Positions 41,100-53,280 of a DNA stretch of 64,000 nt are shown here, in pieces. The notes beneath the pieces were generated by a model. It saw only the letters and a list, made by a program, of their open reading frames with translations. It did not search any database and was not told the DNA's origin. The translations under genes were made by a program, and so were the position numbers. Within the stretch, counting starts at the first letter, position 1. The number at the start of each line of letters is the position of its first letter. The stretch comes from Ampullaceana balthica (lineage: Eukaryota > Mollusca > Gastropoda > Lymnaeidae), in contig CALYLW010000010.1 in the NCBI GenBank assembly GCA_944989445.1, positions 1,961,234 through 2,025,233 on the forward strand, read 5' to 3'.

Positions 41100-43411
41100 T
41101 CTATACTAATAAAAGGCAAAGCCCTCACTGACTGATTCATCACTAATTCTCCAACTTCCCGTGTAGGTAGAAGCATGAAACTTTGGGAAGTTGTCGAGTA
41201 GCCTCTCGGGACGAAAATTGGAGTAAAAGAATTTAAAAAATAACACTCATGGGGGCCGGGGGCCCAAAAACGTTTTTTTCCCTTATATGGCCTATATAAA
41301 ATTTGAAAATCACCAATTCTCCTATTTCCCGATTAGGCAGAAGCATGAAACTTTGGGAGGTTGTTGAGTACAACCCCGCGATGGTAACGGGAGAAAAAAT
41401 ATTTAAATTATCACTTCCTGGGGGCCGGGGGCCCAAATGAAGTTTTTTCCTTATATGAGCTATATAAAAACTAAATATCACTAATTCTCCTATTTCCCGT
41501 GTAGGTAGAAGCATGAAATACTGGGTAGTTGATAAGCACACATCCGCAATGGTAACAAGCAAAAAAAATATTTAAAATAACATTTAATGGGGTCCGGGGG
41601 CCCAAATGTAGTTTTTTTCTTATATAAAAACTGACTCATCACTAATTCTCCAACTTCCCGTGTAGGTAGAAGCATGAAACTATGGGAAGTTGTTGAGTAG
41701 CCTCTCGCGACGAAAATTGGAGTAAAAGAATTTTAAAAATAACACTCATGGGGGCCGGGGGCCCAAAAACGTTTTTTTTCCTTATATGGCCTCTATAAAA
41801 TTTGAAAATCACCAATTCTCCTATTTCCCGAGTAGTCAGAAGCATGAAACTTTGGGAAGTTGTTGAGTAGAACACCGCGATGGTAACGGGAGAAAAAATA
41901 TTTAAATTATCACTTATTGGGGGCCGGGGCCCAAATGTAGTTTTTTTGTTATATAAAAAAACTGACTCATCACTAATTCTCCAACTTCCCGTGTAGGTAG
42001 AAGCATGAAACTTTGGGAAGTTGTTCAGTAGCCTCTCGCAACGAAAATTGGCGTAAAAGAATTTTAAAATTTACACTCATGGGGGCCGGGGGCCCAAAAA
42101 AATTTTGTCCTAAAATGGCCTATATAAAATATGAAAATCACAAATTCTCCTATTTCCCGAGTAGGCAGAAACATGAAACTTTGGGAAGTTGTTGAGTACA
42201 AACCCGCAATGGTAACAGGCGAAAAGATAAATAAATTATCACTTCCTAGGGGCCGGGGGCCCAAATGAAGTTTTTTCATAATATGAGCTATATAAAAACT
42301 GAAAATCACAAATTCTCATATAAGATGTTGAGTACACTTCGGCGATATCAACAGGCAAAAATATTTAAATTTTCAAATACTGGGGTCCGGGGGCCCAAAT
42401 AAAGTTTTTTCTTTATGGGAGCTATATTAAAACTGAAAATCACAAATTCGTATGTTTCCCGTTTAGGTAGAAGCAAGAAACTCTGAGTAGTGGTAAAAAA
42501 CTAAAACAATATTTAAATTATTACATAGAGGGGGCCGGGGGCCTAAATGTTGTTTTTTCCTGATATGAGCTATATAAAAACTAAAAATCACTAATTCTTC
42601 TATTTCCCGTAAAGGTAGAAGCATGAAACTTTGGGCAGTTGTTAAGTAACATTCCGCAATGGTAACAGGTAAAGAAAAGTATATAAATTATCACTTACTG
42701 GGGACCGGGGGCCCAAATTTAATTTTTTCTAATATTAAAAACTGACTCAACACTAATTCTACAACTTCCCGTGAATGTAGAAGCTAAAACTTTGGGAACT
42801 TGATTAGTACACTCTTATGACGATAAATGACGAAAAGAAAATTTTAAAATTTCACTCATGGGTGACCGGGGCCCCATAACCGTTTTTTTCCATATACGGG
42901 CTATATAAAACTGAATGAACACTAATTCCTCATCTTCCCGTGTAGGTAGAAGCAAGAAACTTTGAAAAGTTGTTGCGTACCCTCCCGCGATGATAACAAT
43001 CACAACCAAATATAAAATTATTATTCACTAGGGGGCCGGGGGCCCAACTGTAGTTTTTTTTCTTATATGAGCTACATATAACTGACTCATCATTAAATAT
43101 CTAACTTCCCGTGTAGTTAGGAGCACGAAACTTTGGGAAGTTGTTGAGTACCCTCCCGCAATGGTAGCAGACGAAAAAAAATTAAATTATCAGCTCGATA
43201 GGATCACGGGAAGTGTGTCATTTTTTACTTTTCGTTTTTGTTTTTCTGCGGGGCTACGACAGACAGACAGACAAGACGGTGAAGTTAAAATATACATTAT
43301 ATTCATCATGATCCAGATTGAAATCAATTGGTATTTTGAATTTGTGTTACGCGGGTTGTCAACGGTAACTGAAATCCTAATTTCCGCAGCGGAGCGCGGG
43401 GATTTTGCTAG
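41100..43411 (+). mobile_element. Helitron A, non-autonomous, filled with ~165-bp satellite
   Basis: It starts TCTATACTAATAAAAGGC after an A and ends CGCGGGGATTTTGCTAG. The interior is about 13 tandem units of 158-172 bp. Each unit has CCCGTGTAGGTAGAAGCATG, AACTTTGGGAAGTTG, GGTAACAGG-like, GGGGGCCGGGGGCCC and CTTATATGAGCTATATAAAA blocks. The last 230 bp are unique 3' sequence with GACAGACAGACAAGACGG, shared with Helitron B. No protein is encoded; the short minus-strand frames across the units are repeat artefacts. The next Helitron begins at the following base. Confidence 0.88.
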
Positions 43412-46400
43412 TCTATACTAATAAAAGGCAAAGCCCTCACTCACTCACTGACTCACTGACTGATTCATCACTAATTCTCCAACTTCCCGTGTAGGTAGAA
43501 GCATGAAACTTTGGGAAGTTGTCGAGTAGCCTCTCGCGACGAAAATTGGAGTAAAAGAATTTTAAAAATAACACTCATGGGGGCCGGGGGCCCAAAAACG
43601 TTTTTTTTCCTTATATGGCCTATATAAAATTTGAAAATCACCAATTCTCCCATTTCCCGAGTAGGCAGAAGCATTAAACTTTGGGAAATTTTTGAGTACA
43701 ACCCCGCGATGGTAAAAGGAGAAAAAAATAATAAATTATCACTTCCTGGGGGCCGGGGGCCCAAATGAAGTTCTTTCCTTATATGAGCTATATAAAAACT
43801 GAAAATCACAAATGCTCATATTTCCCGTGTAGGTAGAAGCATGAAACACTAGTTAGTTGATAAGCACACTTCCGCGATGGTAACAAGCGAAAACAATATT
43901 TAAAATAACACTTAATGGGGTCCGGGGGCCCAAATGTAGTTTTTTTCTTATATAAAAAACTGACTCATCACTAATTCTTCAACTTCCCGTGTAGGTAGAA
44001 GCATGAAACTTTGGGAAGTTGTTGTGTAGCCTCTCGAGACGAAAACTGGCGTAAAAGAATTTTACAATTTTACACTCATGGGGGCTGGGGGCCCAAAAAC
44101 TTTTTTTTCCTAATATGGCCTATATAAAATTTGAAAATCACAAATTCTCCTATTTCCCGAGTAGGCAGAAGCATGAAACTTTTAGAAGTTGTTGAGGACA
44201 AACCCGCAGTGCTAACAGGCGAAAATAAAATTAAATTATCACTTCCTGGGGGCCGGGGGCCCAAATGAAGTTCTTTCCTTATATGAGCTATATAAAAACT
44301 GAAAATCACAAATGCTCATATTTCCCGTGTAGGTAGAAGCATGAAACACTAGGTAGTTGATAAGCACACTTCCGCGATGGTAACAAGCGAAAACAATATT
44401 TAAAATAACACTTAATGGGGTCCGGGGGCCCAAATGTAGTTTTTTTCTTATATAAAAAAAATGATTCATCACTAATTCTCCAACTTCCCGTGTATGTATT
44501 AGCATGAAACTTTGGGAACTTGCTGAGTACACTCTCTCAACGATAATTGGCGAAAAAGAATTTTAAAATTCACACTGTTGGGAGGCCCAGGGCCCAAAAA
44601 CGCTTTTTTTTCCTTATATGGACTATATAGAATATGAAATCACTAATTTTCTCATTTCTCGAGTAGGCAAAAGCATGAAACTTTGGGAAGTTGTTGAGTA
44701 AAAACCAGCGATAGCGACGGGAGGAAAAGAAATTAAATTATAACTTCCTTGGGGCCGGGGGCCCAAATGAAGTTTTTTCCTTATATGAGCTTTATAAAAA
44801 CTAAAAATCACTAATTCTCCTATTTCCCGTGTAGGGAGAAGCATGAAACACTAGGTAGTTGATAAGCACACTTCCGCTATGGTAACAAGCGAAAAAAATA
44901 TCTAAAATAACACTTAATGGGGTCCGGGGGCCCAAATGTATACAAAAACTAAAAATCACAAATTCTCCTATTTCCCGTGTAGGTAGAAGCATGAAACTTG
45001 GGGTAGTTGTTAAGTACACTTCCATGATGGTAACAGGTAAAAACAATATTTAAATTATCACTTAATGGGGTCCGGGGGCCCAAATGTAGTTTCTTCTTTT
45101 ATTAAAAAAGACTCATCACTAATCTCGGATTTAACGCGTAGGTAGAAGCATGAAACTTTGGGAAGTTGTTGAGTAGCCTCTCGCAACGAAAATTGGCGTA
45201 AAAGAATTTTTAAATTAACACTCATGGGGGCCGGGGGCCCAAAATAGTTTTTTTTCCTTATATGGCCTATATAAAATTTTAAAATCAACAATTCTCCTGT
45301 TTCCCGAGTAGTTTTAAGTACACTTTCACGATGGTAACAGGTAAAAACAATATTTAAATTATCACTTACTGGGGGCCGGGGGCCAAAATGTAGCCTTTTC
45401 TTATATTAAAACTGACTCATCACTAATTCTCGGATTTCCCATGTATGTAGAACCATGAAACCTTGGGAAGTTGTCACGTAGCCTCTCTCGACGACAAATG
45501 GCGAAAAAGAATTTATAAATTCAGCTTCATGGGGGCCGGGGGCCAAAAATCTTTTTTTCCCCTTCCATTGGCTATATAAACATTTGAAAATCACTAATCC
45601 TCCTATTTCCCGAGTAGGTAGATGCATGAAACTTTGGGAAGTTGTTGAGTACACTTCCGCAATGGTAACAGGCGAAAAAATATTCAAAATTTCACTTACT
45701 GGGGCCCAGGGGCCAAAATGTAGTTTTTTCCTTATATGAGTTATATAAAACTGAAAATCACTAATTCTCCTAATTCCTGTGTAGGAAGTAGCATGAAACT
45801 TTGAGTAGTTTTTAAGTAACATTCTGCGATGGTAAAAAGTTAAAAAACTATCTAAATTATCACTTACTGAGGGCCGGGGGCCAAAATATAGTTTTCTTCT
45901 TATATAAAAAACTGACTCATCACTAATTCTCCAATTTCTCGTGTTGGTAGCAGCATGAAACTTTGGACAGTTTGTTAAGTACACTTCCGCAATGGTAACA
46001 GGTGAAAAAGAATTTTGAAATTCACACTCATGGGGGCCGGGGGCCCAAAAACGTTTTTTTCCCCTTATTCTGGCTTTATAAAAATTAAAAATCCCTTATT
46101 CTCCTATTTCCCGAGAAGGTAGAAGCATGAAACTTTGGGTAGTTGTTGGATAACATTCCGCGATGGTAACAGGTGGAACAATTATATAAATTATCACATA
46201 ACGGGGGCCGGGGGAACGAAATTTCTTATATGAGCTATATAAAAACTGAAAATCACTAATTCTCCTATTTCCCGTGTAGGTGGAAGCATAAAACTTTGGG
46301 CGGTTGTTGAGTACCCTCCCGCAATGGTAGCAGACGGAAAAAAATTAAATTATCAGCTCGATAGGATCACGGGAAGTGTGTAATTTTTTTACTTTTCGTT

Positions 46401-46576
46401 TTTATTTTTCTGCGGGACTACAACAGACAGACAGACAAGACGGTGAAGTTAATATATGTATTATATCCATCATGATCCATTTTGAAATCAATTTGTGTTT
46501 TGAATTTGTGTTACGCGGGTTCTCAATGCTTACTGAAATCCTAATTTACCGCAGCAAAGCGCGGGTATTTTGCTAG
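43412..46576 (+). mobile_element. Helitron B, same family, head-to-tail with A
   Basis: TCTATACTAATAAAAGGC begins at the base directly after the CTAG of element A. The element ends GCGGGTATTTTGCTAG at 46576, followed by T. It holds about 17-18 satellite units and the same unique 3' segment. The 3' tip contains CCGCAGC-AAAG-CGCGGG, which can fold into a short hairpin just before the end, as expected of a Helitron terminus. Confidence 0.9.
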
Positions 46577-47043
46577 TATATATATATGATACACATGAAA
46601 CCATTTTTTCAAAACTAAGAATTTTACTTTTACTTTTTTTTAAATTCACATAGAACTTATCGTGCAAATAAAAATATACATATGTGACTAAACAATCGTT
46701 TTTTAAAAATTAAATATTTTTTAAAATTGAAATTACATTTTACAATAATACACCTTTCAAAAGTCTTTTTTAATTTACGCCCATTAAATAATAATTTTAA
46801 TGTTGGTTAGTTTTAAGGGTTTTAAGAACATTTTCATTGAAAAGTCCGAAGATTTGAAAATGTACGCTTTTTATCGATCAATGCTTTTCTCTTTAATAAC
46901 ACATTGGTAAATATGATGCATGGTATCCGGTACGTATTTTGGCTTTTATGAAAGAAATGTAGGGCCATGATGTTATATTTAACTGAAAGTAATTTTAAAG
47001 CAGAATTTGGCCTTTCAATAATAGAAACAGTTCGTGTCTATAT
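46577..47043. other. AT-rich spacer
   Basis: No gene is seen. Its right part is the upstream arm of the direct repeat interrupted by the solo LTR. Confidence 0.5.
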
Positions 47044-47722
47044 TGTGGAGGACCTGGGTTGAAATTATTGAGAACCCTGGATGAAATATTTGAGAGGGGA
47101 GCTGACGGTAGGTACGCGACAGGGTCGTACCTGGAATGTATTGATGCTCTCAGACAATGACCGGAAACGAAAAGATTCCGGCCTTCTCCCCCCCTCCCCC
47201 AGCTACGGAACGTTGGGTGGTAAGAAGAGGGGTAGACGGTGGTGTAGAACAAGTCAGCATTGTTATATAAAGGAAGTTAAATTTTATTGCCATTGAACGA
47301 GACTGGGAGGGGAAATCATTAGGGCCTACCAAGGGAAACCCAAGTTGGATGTGGGTTAGGGAATGAAAGACTGATAATTTTATTGCTCACACTAGGGGTG
47401 CGTTCTCGGGTGTCGGCCGCATGCCTGTGGCCGGCACTATAAGGAGAGGACGGTAGGAGACAAGAGACTTGGACAGACCGGAGACTAGGAGAGCAGTTTA
47501 GGGAGTCACCCCCCTGGAACATGCACAGACCAGAGACCAGGACAGAGAGTAACCCGCTCCAAGGTTAGAGGACAGACCTAGAGAGAGAGAGTCGTAGAGA
47601 TAGTGAGCAAATTTAACCAGAATTTATACCATAATAAAGAGAAGAACTGTTAGCATTAAAAGCTGCCTTTGTTTTAAGTGTGCGAGTTGAAGAGTCAGTC
47701 ATCAGTACGAAGGAGCTTTACA
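47044..47722 (+). mobile_element. Solo LTR of a retrotransposon, 679 bp
   Basis: It begins TGTGGAGGACC, ends GAGCTTTACA, and is flanked by a 4-bp duplication ATAT at 47040-47043 and 47723-47726. Inside are TATA-like CACTATAAGGAGAGG (about 47436-47450) and AATAAAG (about 47634), in the order of promoter and poly(A) signal. The paralogous sequence at about 48432-48455 (CAGTTCGTGTATATATTTAA) is the unoccupied form of the same site, which independently supports the insertion. No internal retroviral-type genes remain. Confidence 0.85.
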
Positions 47723-48683
47723 ATATTTAGGGGGAAAAAAACAACCATTAATTAAACACAATATTTTTATGACACGATTTCTTTAAACCTTCACGTCTAA
47801 AGTCACGTTGTATTTGTAGTATGATACAATTTGAAATGATTGTAATAATTTAAGAAAAACATATAGAGCGATAACCGAGCTAGCAGCTTGGCTCAACGCG
47901 CGTTACATAGAAAAATGAACACAAATATTTATAGACTATTTAAATTTTTAAAAAACATTCATATTTAAATTGAAACAAAAATAGTTTGACATGAGTGTGC
48001 AAATACGCTAAATTCATCAGTCTAAGAAATATTTCATTTGTTTTTTATTTGGAAAACTAAAGTTTGAAAAGATGTGTCTTAAAACAATTTAGTCTTGAAG
48101 GCTTAAATTAGGCGTAATAAGTAGTAGGAATACTACAAATGTGCAATAATAGATTATTACATTTTTTGCACAAAAGAGAGGGACAGAGAGAGAGAGAGAC
48201 GATTGCCAAATATTTAGTGACGGTATAGAACCGCTTTTACTTTAAAAATTTTAATATGTAATTTTTATCTTTCAATTTACAAAGAATAATTAAACAATAT
48301 TATAAAGGTATTTGTAGTCATTGTTAGCTCAAGCGTACAATAAATTGATAGGTACATTTAAACACATACAAAATAAATAGCAGTAATTATTTTTTATCAA
48401 TAATCTTCTTTTTAAATAAACCCCTTGAAACAGTTCGTGTATATATTTAAGGGGAAAAAAATTAATTAATCACAATATTTTTTATGACACGATTTCTTTA
48501 AACATTCACATCTAAAGTCACGTTGTAGTATGATAAAAATTGAAATGATTATAATAATTTAAGAAAAACATATAGCGCGATAAACCAGCAAGCAGCTTGG
48601 CTCAACGCGCCTCACATAGAAAAATAATAAAAAATATTTATACACGATTTAAATTTTTAAAAATACATTAATATTTAAATTCA
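47723..48683. repeat. ~240-bp direct repeat pair between Helitrons B and C
   Basis: Copies at about 47727-47970 and 48447-48680 share TATGACACGATTTCTTTAAA, CTAAAGTCACGTTGTA, TAATTTAAGAAAAACATATA and GCAGCTTGGCTCAACGCG. The stretch between them includes GAAAAGATGTGTCTTAAAAC and an AG-rich microsatellite at about 48180-48200, related to the insertion at 17008-17360. The right copy abuts the PIF1 fragment, so the repeat is probably the 3' untranslated part of another Helitron on the minus strand. Confidence 0.75.
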
Positions 48684-48818
48684 ACAAAAATATATTCACC
48701 ATCAGGTGCATAAAAATTATTATTGGCATTTTCAAATCTTGAGCAGGCGACATAAAGATTTCCATGAGAAAAACATGGTTCATGCCAATTTATTCCAGCT
48801 ACCGACAACAATTGTCCA
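48684..48818 (-). pseudogene. C-terminal fragment of a second PIF1-type Helitron helicase
   Basis: The minus strand reads GQLLSVAGINWHEPCFSHG, then NLYVACSRFENANN and YAPDGEYIFVE. This matches the last conserved block of Helitron helicases (compare SHGQLYVACSRVRS at 40788-40830) but differs enough to be another family. Nothing upstream of the block is present: Helitron C adjoins within about 20 bases. Confidence 0.75.
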
Positions 48819-48834
48819 TGTCATTTATAATAGA

Positions 48835-51800
48835 CTAGCAAAATACCCGCGCTTTCGCTGCGGTAAATTAGGATTTCAGTAAGCATTGAGAACCCGCGTA
48901 ACACAAATTCAAAACACAAATTGATTTCAAAATGGATCATGATGGATATAATACATATATTAACTTCACCGTCTTGTCTGTCTGTCTGTTGTAGTCCCGC
49001 AGAAAAACAAAAACGAAAAGTAAAAAAATGACACACTTCCCGTGATCCTATCGAGCTGATAATTTAATTTTTTTCCGTCTGCTACCATTGCGGGAGGGTA
49101 CTCAACAACCGCCCAAAGTTTTATGCTTCCACCTACACGGGAAATAGGAGAATTAGTGATTTTCAGTTTTTATATAGCTCATATAAGAAATTTCGTCCCC
49201 CGGCCCCCGTTATGTGATAATTTATATAATTGTTCCACCTGTTACCATCGCGGAATGTTATCCAACAACTACCCAAAGTTTCATGCTTCTACCTTCTCGG
49301 GAAATAGGAGAATAAGGGATTTTTAATTTTTATAAAGCCAGAATAAGGGGAAAAAAACGTTTTTGGGCCCCCGGCCCCCATGAGTGTGAATTTCAAAATT
49401 CTTTTTCACCTGTTACCATTGCGGAAGTGTACTTAACAACTGTCCAAAGTTTCATGCTGCTACCAACACGAGAAATTGGAGAATTAGTGATGAGTCAGTT
49501 TTTTATATAAGAAGAAAACTACATTTTGGCCCCCGGCCCTCAGTAAGTGATAATTTAGATAGTTTTTTAACCTGTTACCATCGCAGAATGTTACTTAAAA
49601 ACTACTCAAAGTTTCATGCTACTTCCTACACAGGAATTAGGAGAATTAGTGATTTTCAGTTTTATATAACTCATATAAGGAAAAAACTACATTTTGGCCC
49701 CTGGGCCCCAGTAAGTGAAATTTTGAATATTTTTTCGCCTGTTACCATTGCGGAAGTGTACTCAACAACTTCCCAAAGTTTCATGCTTCTACCTACTCGG
49801 GAAATAGGAGGATTAGTGATTTTCAAATGTTTATATAGCCAATGGAAGGGGGAAAAAAAGATTTTTGGGCCCCCGGCCCCCATGAAGCTGAATTTATAAA
49901 TTCTTTTTCGCCATTTGTCGTCGAGAGAGGCTACTTGACAACTTCCCAAGGTTTCATGGTTCTACATACATGGGAAATCCGAGAATTAGTGATGAGTCAG
50001 TTTTAATATAAGAAAAGGCTACATTTTGGCCCCCGGCCCCCAGTAAGTGATAATTTAAATATTGTTTTTACCTGTTACCATCGTGAAAGTGTACTTAAAA
50101 CTACTCGGGAAACAGGAGAATTGTTGATTTTAAAATTTTATATAGGCCATATAAGGAAAAAAACTTTTTTGGGCCCCCGGCCCCCATGAGTGTTAATTTA
50201 AAAATTCTTTTACGCCAATTTTCGTCGCGAGAGGCTACTCAACAACTTCCCAAAGTTTCATGCTTCTACCTACGCGTTAAATCCGAGATTAGTGATGAGT
50301 CTTTTTTAATAAAAGAAGAAACTACATTTGGGCCCCCGGACCCCATTAAGTGATAATTTAAATATTGTTTTTACCTGTTACCATCATGGAAGTGTACTTA
50401 ACAACTACCCCAAGTTTCATGCTTCTACCTACACGGGAAATAGGAGAATTTGTGATTTTTAGTTTTTGTATACATTTGGGCCCCCGGACCCCATTAAGTG
50501 TTATTTTAAATATTTTTTTCGCTTGTTACCATAGCGGAAGTGTGCTTATCAACTACCTAGTGTTTCATGCTTCTCCCTACACGGGAAATAGGAGAATTAG
50601 TGATTTTTAGTTTTTATAAAGCTCATATAAGGAAAAAACTTCATTTGGGCCCCCGGCCCCAAGGAAGTTATAATTTAATTTCTTTTCCTCCCGTCGCTAT
50701 CGCTGGTTTTTACTCAACAACTTCCCAAAGTTTCATGCTTTTGCCTACTCGAGAAATGAGAAAATTAGTGATTTCATATTCTATATAGTCCATATAAGGA
50801 AAAAAAAGCGTTTTTGGGCCCTGGGCCCCCAACAGTGTGAATTTTAAAATTCTTTTTCGCCAATTATCGTTGAGAGAGTGTACTCAGCAAGTTCCCAAAG
50901 TTTCATGCTAATACCTACACGGGAAGTTGGAGAATTAGTGATGAGTCAGTTTTTTTTATATAAGAAAAAAACTACATTTGGGCCCCCGGACCCCATTAAG
51001 TGTTATTTTAAATATTGTTTTCGCTTGTTACCATCGCGGAAGTGTGCTTATCAACTACCTAGTGTTTCATGCTTCTACCTACACGGGAAATATGAGCATT
51101 TGTGATTTTCAGTTTTTATATAGCTCATATAAGGAAAGAACTTCATTTGGGCCCCCGGCCCCCAGGAAGTGATAATTTAATTTTATTTTCGCCTGTTAGC
51201 ATTGCGGGTTTGTCCTCAACAACTTCTAAAAGTTTCATGCTTCTGCCTACTCGGGAAATAGGAGAATTTGTGATTTTCAAATTTTATATGGGCCCCCGGC
51301 CCCCATGAGTGTAAAATTGTAAAATTCTTTTACGCCAGTTTTCGTCTCGAGAGGCTACACAACAACTTCCCAAAAGTTTCATGCTTCTACCTACACGGAA
51401 AATTGGAGAATTAGTGATGAGTCAGTTTTTTATATTAAAAAAAAACTACATTTGGGCCCCCTGACCCCATTAAGTGTTATTTTAAATATTTTTTTCGCTT
51501 GTTACCATCGCGGAAGTGTGCTTATCTACCTACACGGGAAATATGAGCATTTGTGATTTTCAGTTTTTATATAGCTCATATAAGGAAATAACTTCATTTG
51601 GGCCCCCGGCCCCCAGTAAGTGATAATTTTTTTTTCGCCTGTTACCATTGCGGGTTTGTCCTCAACAACTTCTAAAAGTTTCATGCTTCTGCCTACTCGG
51701 GAAATAGGAGAATTTGTGATTTTCAAATTTTATATAGGCCATATTAGGAAAAAAACGTTTTTGGGCCCCCAGCCCCCATGAGTGTAAAATTGTAAAATTC

Positions 51801-52445
51801 TTTTACGCCAGTTTTCGTCTCGAGAGGCTACACAACAACTTCCCAAAGTTTCATGCTTCTACCTACACGGGAAGTTGGAGAATTAGTGATGAGTCAGTTT
51901 TTTATATAAGAAAAAAACTACATTTGGGCCCCCGGACCCCATTAAGTGTTATTTTAAATATTGTTTTCGCTTGTTACCATCGCGGAAGTGTGCTTATCAA
52001 CTACCTAGTGTTTCATGCTTCTACCTACACGGGAAATATGAGCATTTGTGATTTTCAGTTTTTATATAGCTCATATAAGGAAAGAACTTCATTTGGGCCC
52101 CCGGCCCCCAGGAAGTGATAATTTATTATTTTTTTCTTCCGTTACCATCGCGGGGTTGTACTCAACAATTTCCCAAAGTTTCATGCTTCTGCCTACTCGG
52201 GAAATGGGAGAATTGGTGATTTTCAAATTTTATATCGGCCATATAAGGAAAAAAAACGTTTTTGGGCCCCCGGCCCCCATGAGTGTTATTTTTAAAATTC
52301 TTTTACTCCAATTTTCGTCGCGAGAGGCTACTCGACAACTTCCCAAAGTTTCATGCTTCTACCTACACGGGAAGTTGGAGAATTAGTGATGAAATAGTCA
52401 GTGAGTCAGTGAGTGAGTGAGGGCTTTGCCTTTTATTAGTATAGA
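48835..52445 (-). mobile_element. Helitron C, inverted near-copy of Helitron B
   Basis: On the minus strand it starts TCTATACTAATAAAAGGC at 52445 after an A, and ends GCGGGTATTTTGCTAG at 48835. The first ~300 bp and the 3' half match Helitron B almost base for base. The element is 446 bp longer because a block of satellite units near 50978-52118 is duplicated: the same unit order occurs about 946 bp apart. Homology stops at the Helitron ends, so it reflects a separate insertion and not a segmental inversion. Confidence 0.9.
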
Positions 52446-53280
52446 TATATCACAAATATTGAGTTTTTTTGCCTTATTTCTTGTTGCATTTGGTACTCAA
52501 TGATGACTTGTTGTTAATTTCCATTTGTCTTATTTAATTTGTAATAAAATGAATTTAACATTAAAATAACTTTTCTTTAGTTTAAAAATTAAAATGCAAC
52601 AATTTAATTTTTATTTATATTTTTTAAAATCGTGTCTTAATTGTTCCGACTGTACTAAAAAAAAAGGTTTATACATGAAAAAAATAGAAAGATATCTGTT
52701 GACAACTGATGTCTATACAATAGACACCAACATCCGTATTGACTCTTGTTGTCTAGGGTAATATTAATTAATGGCTCTAGCCCTCAGTATCAAATATAAA
52801 TGTTAATCTATAGCGAAGATACGTTAACTACATATAATTAACGACTCGTTTTGTAACGCCTCTGTCAACAACAGAGAGAAAATATTTAATACATATATAT
52901 ATATACATACAACATGAATAGGGTATAAAATATGAAAATTTAGAATGTAGACAATGTTAAATATTGGTGTCTATATTATAGACATCGATACTTGTATTTG
53001 ACTATATTGTCTAGGATTATTAAATAATTACATTTGGCTCTAGCACCCAGTATTACAATACGTAAATACGAGTTAGAACTACACAACTACATACAATACT
53101 ACTACATCCAAATACCTACAAATAATCACGCACAACACCTCTTTATACAAAAGAGATAATATTTAATAAATTACTAAATATATAGATATACATACAAAAT
53201 TAATCAGATGAAACAATATATATTTGATATATGGTTGGAACAATACGATACATAAGACGAACATTGAATCTAAGCATGAA
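52446..53280. repeat. AT-rich DNA with ~285-bp tandem duplication
   Basis: Two diverged copies at about 52690-52930 and 52975-53210 share ATAGACACCAACAT/ATAGACATCGATAC, TTGTCTAGG, TGGCTCTAGC-CC-CAGTAT and AGAGA(A/T)AATATTTAATA. No gene is seen. Confidence 0.7.

Noticed and set aside
46577..48834. Continuation of the inverted repeat across the spacer as one large palindrome
   Set aside because: Flanks of Helitrons B and C do not match each other; the inverted homology stops at the element ends.
41233..52386. Dozens of 60-190-codon frames with recurring [18 protein letters not shown] text
   Set aside because: They come from the ~165-bp Helitron satellite read through its units; they start and stop with the repeat and have no start context, splice sites or domain. 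They are not a gene family.
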